From NCBI GenBank assembly GCA_007127495.1, contig SKZG01000014.1, forward strand, positions 1-7,325: 7,325 nt of DNA, in the 5' to 3' direction. How positions within the stretch are numbered: position 1 is the first letter of the stretch; each line of letters opens with the position of its first letter. A program made the position numbers and the translations under genes. This document shows, in pieces, positions 4,995 through 7,325 of this stretch. The notes beneath the pieces are model-generated. The model ran no database searches. It was not told the DNA's origin and saw nothing but the letters and a program-made list of their open reading frames with translations. The DNA is from Planctomycetales bacterium. Lineage in GTDB: Bacteria > Planctomycetota > Planctomycetia > Pirellulales > Thermoguttaceae.

Positions 4995-5861
4995 TCACCC
5001 TCCCCCAAACCCACTCGGAACCTTTTCCACCTTCTCCCTGTGGACCACGCTCCCGCGCCGCGGCACCACCTTGGGCACCGTCCGACCGGAGCCCGTCCAA
5101 ACCAAAGTCATGTGGGGACGGCGATAGTGGGGGGCTACCTCCATCCGCTTCCCCACATTCCACCCCACCTTACCACGACGGTGGGCTTTGTCAATGTACT
5201 TGTCGTCCCCGCTTTGCTCAAACCTGGCTCGATCCTTCGACAGCACATCCGGCTCGATCACCGAGGGGTCGTTCTCCAACAGGCACAACGAGCAGCAGAG
5301 CCGAACACAGTCGGTAATCAACTCTTCCGGGATCTGGACGCCCAGTTCGGCATACTCGTTGCGGCCAAGCTCTTGGATCGCCCCCTCGACCGTCAATCCC
5401 GACTTGCGGCGGAAGTTCCGGTAGGTGTAGATCGGCACGCCAAAGCCTTCGCCGTCCGTCATGCCCTCACCCACATCAATGAGGATCGACAGGCCACGGC
5501 CTTCGTTGATCTCCCCCATCATCATGCAGCGGATCTGGACCCCTTCGCCCTTCCAGTCGAAGACCAGAGGATTCTTGTCCTTGGGCAACCGTATGCACAG
5601 GGCAGGAAGGGGAAGTTGGATCAGGGATGAGTCCAGGTCGAGGTTCAGGCGGGTCAGCATGGGAACGATGGAGGGCCAGACGGCATAATAGGGCTTCCTT
5701 GCATTCTCCCAAGTCCGTTCGACCTGGAGTTGTCCGTAGAACTGCGCCGAATTCACCCTGATCGCATCGGCGAAGGCCATCTTGTAGTACTCGTCAGCGG
5801 TCCCGAAGACGCCGCTGCGTATGCAGGCTTCACGGGTGGTGATGTAGTTCCAGAAGTCCAT
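4995..5861 (-). CDS. 288-aa protein with AcrVA2-like layout
   Basis: No firm family assignment. In order: an N-terminal helical part (1-56), KPYYAVWPSIVPMLTRL (56-72), LPLPALCIRLPKDKNPL (83-99), a sheet region with IRCMMMGEINEGRGLSILIDVGE (110-132), a helix with DCVRLCCSLCLLENDPSVI (184-202), and a basic end: RRGKVGW (228-234), PHYRRPHMTLVWTGSGR (244-260), PRRGSVVHR (267-275). From memory, the Cas12a inhibitor AcrVA2 has a similar order: a K-P-x-x-A-F-F-P segment, an LPDW-C-V strand, a leucine-rich helix ending in EPDI, and a C-terminal PHIRRGHWHGYW-Q-G-T-G block. The resemblance is distant. ATG 5861 is preferred. GTG 5870 is in frame and overlaps the upstream small ORF stop as GTGA, adding three residues. 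It is soluble, and longer than its operon neighbours. Confidence 0.9.
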   Translation of the reverse strand: MDFWNYITTREACIRSGVFGTADEYYKMAFADAIRVNSAQFYGQLQVERTWENARKPYYAVWPSIVPMLTRLNLDLDSSLIQLPLPALCIRLPKDKNPLVFDWKGEGVQIRCMMMGEINEGRGLSILIDVGEGMTDGEGFGVPIYTYRNFRRKSGLTVEGAIQELGRNEYAELGVQIPEELITDCVRLCCSLCLLENDPSVIEPDVLSKDRARFEQSGDDKYIDKAHRRGKVGWNVGKRMEVAPHYRRPHMTLVWTGSGRTVPKVVPRRGSVVHREKVEKVPSGFGGG

Positions 5862-5866
5862 AGCAC

Positions 5867-5995
5867 TCACTCAATACGCTTGATCTTCGCCACCTTCCCA
5901 AGCAGGTAGCCCAATTCTACCAGACACGGTGGCGGCATCCAACCCCCGTGGCTATGGCTTCCGCCGCCGAAGTCGCAATTCGAAAAGGGCCTCAT
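5867..5995 (-). CDS. Small 42-aa Gly/His-containing ORF
   Basis: ATG 5995 opens a 42-codon frame ending in TGA (5869-5867), which shares GTGA with the alternative GTG start of the 288-aa gene. The peptide contains CDFGGGSHSHGGWMPPPCL, with two Cys and two His that could bind metal, and a basic, Leu-rich tail (LGYLLGKVAKIKRIE). By hand count about 71% of third codon positions are G or C, in line with coding use. The ribosome site is weak. The frame is also open upstream to the stop codon of the M50-like gene, with which it is in phase, so it could alternatively be a separated or read-through tail of that protein. Confidence 0.45.
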   Translation of the reverse strand: MRPFSNCDFGGGSHSHGGWMPPPCLVELGYLLGKVAKIKRIE

Positions 5996-6031
5996 TTCGT
6001 CCGCTTCTTCAGCACTACCATCGGGAGTTTC

Positions 6032-6601
6032 TCAACTGGTACTCAGCAGCAACGCCAGCGTCACCATGAGCACAAGCAGAACGCACGAGCCGTAGGCGGC
6101 ACGATGATCGACCTTGCCCGCCGCTGTCCCTAGCCCGAAATGCGGGCCAAGTCCGTTCCAGAAATACAACCCCAACGGAAAAGCAACCAGCCCAAACGCC
6201 CAAAGGGACCAGATGGATCTTCCGTACTGAAGCATGTCGCCTGCATCGCCAATCCTGCCAAACGATCCAACCCCGATGTAAGCCCCATTGGCGATGAAGC
6301 AGAATCCTGTGAAGAATTGGACGAGGTACCTCTTCTCCCACTTGGCGGCTCTCGCAACCAACAACAGGACGAGTGGCAATAGGACGCCGACTACTGGCCC
6401 AGCCCACAGGACCAGCAGCGGACGGGGATTGGGCGACACATCGGTTCGGGAAATCGTCAATGGATGCAGAACGACCCTCTCGACGGTGCCGCCCGTGACA
6501 ACAGCGCCCACAACATGCCCAAGTTCATGAACCGCCATCATTCCCAGCCAGCAAAGCGGCAGGAAGGTGCCGATCAGCAGGACTTGGTGAAAACGGTTCA
6601 T
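6032..6601 (-). CDS. M50-like integral-membrane zinc metallopeptidase
   Basis: A 189-aa hydrophobic protein with HELGH at residues 25-29 inside the first membrane segment (about 8-36), the zinc-site motif of intramembrane M50 (site-2 protease-like) peptidases. Further segments lie near 62-84 (with AGPVVG at 67-72), 95-113, 128-150 and 170-187. The third zinc ligand in this group is usually an Asp near a conserved N-G or G-D, and the NGAYIG...GDAGDMLQYG stretch (105-127) supplies candidates D119 or D122. It has no PDZ domain and is short, as in compact bacterial M50 members whose substrates are mostly unknown. It starts 3 nt after the HEAT-like gene stop, with GGAGAA about 8 nt before the ATG, so the two are co-translated. 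Confidence 0.85.
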   Translation of the reverse strand: MNRFHQVLLIGTFLPLCWLGMMAVHELGHVVGAVVTGGTVERVVLHPLTISRTDVSPNPRPLLVLWAGPVVGVLLPLVLLLVARAAKWEKRYLVQFFTGFCFIANGAYIGVGSFGRIGDAGDMLQYGRSIWSLWAFGLVAFPLGLYFWNGLGPHFGLGTAAGKVDHRAAYGSCVLLVLMVTLALLLSTS

Positions 6602-6604
6602 GGG

Positions 6605-7325
6605 TCAATTCTCCGAACACTCCGGCCCAAACACTTCGGGCTTGAACGTGTCGGCCACACGTGCCGCTTTCCTACCAAAACGCCCCCAATCGTTTCGCAG
6701 TGCTGCCTTGTGCCACTCCTCGAATCGCGGGAATGTCCTGCCCATGATCTGGCAAACGGCGATGAGTCGATACCGCAAGTCCCATTCATCCCGGAACAAC
6801 CCGTCATCTATCTCCTCCAGGAACGCCGCAACGGAATCGACAGCATCTTCTGCGAAGTTTCCTAGCAGGGCATCGGCAAGCAGCAGCTTCGCTTCGTTAT
6901 CCTCTTCCCATTTGAAGAGGTCAAGGCAACGCTCAATACACAAATCGCCCCGGACGTGATCGAGGACACAGGCTGCGGAATGGCGAAAGCCCACCTCAGC
7001 ACGGTGCCAACGGGCGTCGATTGCCTGCACCACAAGGTCGCCGCCGATGCGCTGCAAGGCTTGGTCCGCGCTGTCGGCCGTGTCGATGTCGTCGTCGTCC
7101 AGATACTCCACCAGCAACGGCACGGCCTCTTCCAATCGCATCTCACCGGCGATGTTCAGAAAGCAGGGGAAGAGCCAAGCCATCATGTCGTGCTGTTCGT
7201 TACCGTATTCTCCCTGCAACCAGCCCAGCACCACCTTGGCCTTCTTCTTCCGATGCCGGGCCATCGACTCCACGATTCCATCCGCCCAACCAATATCGCT
7301 ATGGGTGAAGTTGCCACGGCGCATC
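6605..7325 (-). CDS. HEAT-like repeat protein (5' end outside window)
   Basis: 239 residues are visible from the first in-frame ATG (7324), which may be internal: the frame reaches the window edge and no ribosome site can be seen. The protein is a string of amphipathic helix pairs typical of HEAT repeats: LEEAVPLLVEYLDDDD followed by ADQALQRIGG (64-95), then FRHSAACVLDHV with CIERCLDLFKW (113-139) and KLLLADALLGNFAEDAVDSVAAFLEEI (146-172). Such alpha-solenoids bind proteins and have no enzymatic motif. It is acidic and soluble, with a C-terminal tail (DTFKPEVFGPECSEN) that looks disordered. Its stop is 3 nt from the M50-like gene, so it may act with that peptidase, for example as an adaptor. 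That role is inferred from position only. Confidence 0.8.
   Translation of the reverse strand, partial: MRRGNFTHSDIGWADGIVESMARHRKKKAKVVLGWLQGEYGNEQHDMMAWLFPCFLNIAGEMRLEEAVPLLVEYLDDDDIDTADSADQALQRIGGDLVVQAIDARWHRAEVGFRHSAACVLDHVRGDLCIERCLDLFKWEEDNEAKLLLADALLGNFAEDAVDSVAAFLEEIDDGLFRDEWDLRYRLIAVCQIMGRTFPRFEEWHKAALRNDWGRFGRKAARVADTFKPEVFGPECSEN

Noticed and set aside
4905..5630. 241-codon plus-strand open frame
   Set aside because: It is antisense to the 288-aa gene, which has convincing protein-like motifs. The plus frame is His/Pro/Arg-rich and has no ribosome site.
1..7325. CRISPR array, tRNA, rRNA or insertion sequence
   Set aside because: No regularly spaced direct repeats, no recognisable tRNA arms, no rRNA-like sequence and no transposase frame were seen on either strand.

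Overview
The window carries a high-GC bacterial chromosome segment. Protein content (DarTG, HicBA, a DUF6941-like protein, UPF0489, HEAT-like and M50-like proteins, and several small orphan genes) suggests a large-genome environmental bacterium. Planctomycetota (Gemmataceae-like) is my best guess, made from the flavour of the orphan proteins and not from a marker gene.

Left part, plus strand (1-3245). The window opens inside darT, the ssDNA-thymidine ADP-ribosyltransferase toxin. It is followed after 11 nt by darG, its macrodomain antitoxin, and then by a DUF4926-like gene that overlaps the end of darG. After a 405-nt non-coding stretch with a possible promoter and operator, a second overlapping set follows: a DUF6941-like gene, hicB (antitoxin) and hicA (mRNA interferase toxin). 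The segment is therefore a small toxin-antitoxin island in which each TA pair carries one extra gene.

Middle (3246-3779). 534 nt without a credible gene. It holds a perfect 18-nt GC palindrome, a potentially multi-branched fold (3416-3499) and a perfect 13-bp hairpin (3727-3755) placed as a terminator between converging gene sets.

Right part, minus strand (7325 down to 3780). Seven tightly packed genes point left and look like one operon: a HEAT-like repeat protein (cut by the window end), an M50-like membrane metallopeptidase, a 42-aa Gly/His-rich ORF, a 288-aa protein with a layout resembling the anti-CRISPR AcrVA2, two unrecognised small proteins (108 and 92 aa), and a UPF0489 protein with arginase-like acidic/histidine motifs. 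I know of no described system with this gene set, so it is the best candidate for something new. The functional link between its genes is inferred only from spacing and direction.
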